From NCBI RefSeq assembly GCF_018614915.1, contig NZ_JAGGNU010000055.1, positions 182,482 through 246,481 of the forward strand: 64,000 nt of DNA, given 5' to 3'. Below, one piece after another: positions 63,713 through 64,000 of the stretch (the stretch's first letter is position 1; the number at the start of each line of letters is the position of its first letter). The position numbers and the translations under genes were made by a program. Below the pieces are notes generated by a model. That model was not told where the DNA came from, made no database searches, and saw only the letters and a list, made by a program, of their open reading frames with translations. The stretch comes from Variovorax paradoxus. GTDB taxonomy: Bacteria > Pseudomonadota > Gammaproteobacteria > Burkholderiales > Burkholderiaceae_C.

Positions 63713-64000
63713 TCAGTCCTGCGGCGCTGGGTGGTAGGAGATTCGCCCTGAAGGGAGGAAGAACAGCGCGATGACTGCGCCATTCTTCGCCTCTGGATAG
63801 TGCTGGCTGCCGGGCGCAGGCGCGGTCCATCCGGCCTCGCACCAGCCATTGGGGCCGTTCAGTGCGGCGCCGGGCGTTACGGGCACGACCATGTTGAACT
63901 CCCCGTAGGGATGGCCGTGGTATTGGCCCCGGTACTTGTTCTCGGGATTGCCCTGCGTGTTGCCGGCACTGTCCATGTAGAAGGGGTATCCTTTTAGCTC
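63713..64000 (-). CDS. Hypothetical protein, 5' end beyond window
   Basis: The frame is open from the right edge of the window to a stop at 63713. An internal ATG at 63976 would give 87 residues, but codons before it (ELKGYPFY) stay open to the last base, so the true start may lie outside. The visible part is rich in Gly, Pro, Asn and aromatic residues (NKYRGQYHGHPYGEFNM, GPNGWCEAGWTAPAPGS, KNGAVIALFFLPSGR), which suggests a beta-rich domain of an exported or surface protein. No family recognised. Confidence 0.5.
   Translation of the reverse strand, partial: ELKGYPFYMDSAGNTQGNPENKYRGQYHGHPYGEFNMVVPVTPGAALNGPNGWCEAGWTAPAPGSQHYPEAKNGAVIALFFLPSGRISYHPAPQD

Overview
This is high-GC, densely packed DNA with short intergenic gaps, ATGA/GTGA start-stop overlaps and GTG/TTG starts. 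The gene content points to a Burkholderiales bacterium of the Comamonadaceae, most like Variovorax: a Bug/TctC-type binding protein, a ChvE/GguAB sugar importer with a GbpR-like LysR regulator, cyanophycin synthetase, a beta-proteobacterial type ars operon and a GlgE/TreYZ alpha-glucan cluster. I see no rRNA, tRNA, CRISPR array, phage or insertion sequence. The window looks like ordinary chromosome made of several accessory metabolic modules.

Layout. 1-3480: the 3' end of cyanophycin synthetase, a small secreted repeat protein, a small conserved protein and a CYTH-CHAD protein. 3490-19358: a sugar-catabolic island. A ten-gene leftward operon (16278 down to 3490) encodes an alpha-ketoglutaric semialdehyde dehydrogenase, two sugar-binding proteins, two complete CUT2 ABC importers, L-arabinonate dehydratase and L-2-keto-3-deoxyarabonate dehydratase. 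A LysR regulator diverges from it. A sugar 1-dehydrogenase and an SMP-30 lactonase diverge from each other just beyond. Together these supply every step from external L-arabinose (or a related sugar) to alpha-ketoglutarate without phosphorylation. 19359-22179: an AraC regulator divergent from an NmrA-like oxidoreductase, a small secreted protein with a very strong terminator, and a small unknown protein.

22389-39548: a co-directional, mostly overlapping glycogen/trehalose cluster, glgB-glgE-treS/maltokinase-TM channel protein-glgX-treZ-malQ::treY. The enzymes can run trehalose to maltose to maltose-1-phosphate to branched alpha-glucan, then back to trehalose through debranching, TreY and TreZ. 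The last gene is a MalQ-TreY fusion of about 1,711 residues. 39562-42617: an exported FAH-family protein, an AraC regulator and an MFS transporter. 42629-45278: an arsenic operon arsR-arsI-aqpS-arsC-arsH (with the MFS gene at its end) that has no ArsB or Acr3 pump.

45400-54697: a chemoreceptor with a likely sigma-28 promoter, followed by a redox/peroxide module. That module holds an Ohr/OsmC protein, a histidine kinase and a DipZ-type thioredoxin on one strand, a divergent OmpR-type response regulator, and a separate TlpA-like thioredoxin. An identical-layout direct-repeat motif lies upstream of ohr, the response regulator and the tlpA-like gene, so these are probably one regulon. I consider this the most novel regulatory signal in the window. 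51750-60860 also carries a thioesterase, a tannase-family lipoprotein, a large alpha/beta-hydrolase-like lipoprotein, a Bug binding protein, an AtuA-type gene pair and a LysR regulator. 60972-64000: small secreted or membrane proteins of unknown function (two are paralogues), a DUF72 protein and a gene cut by the window end.
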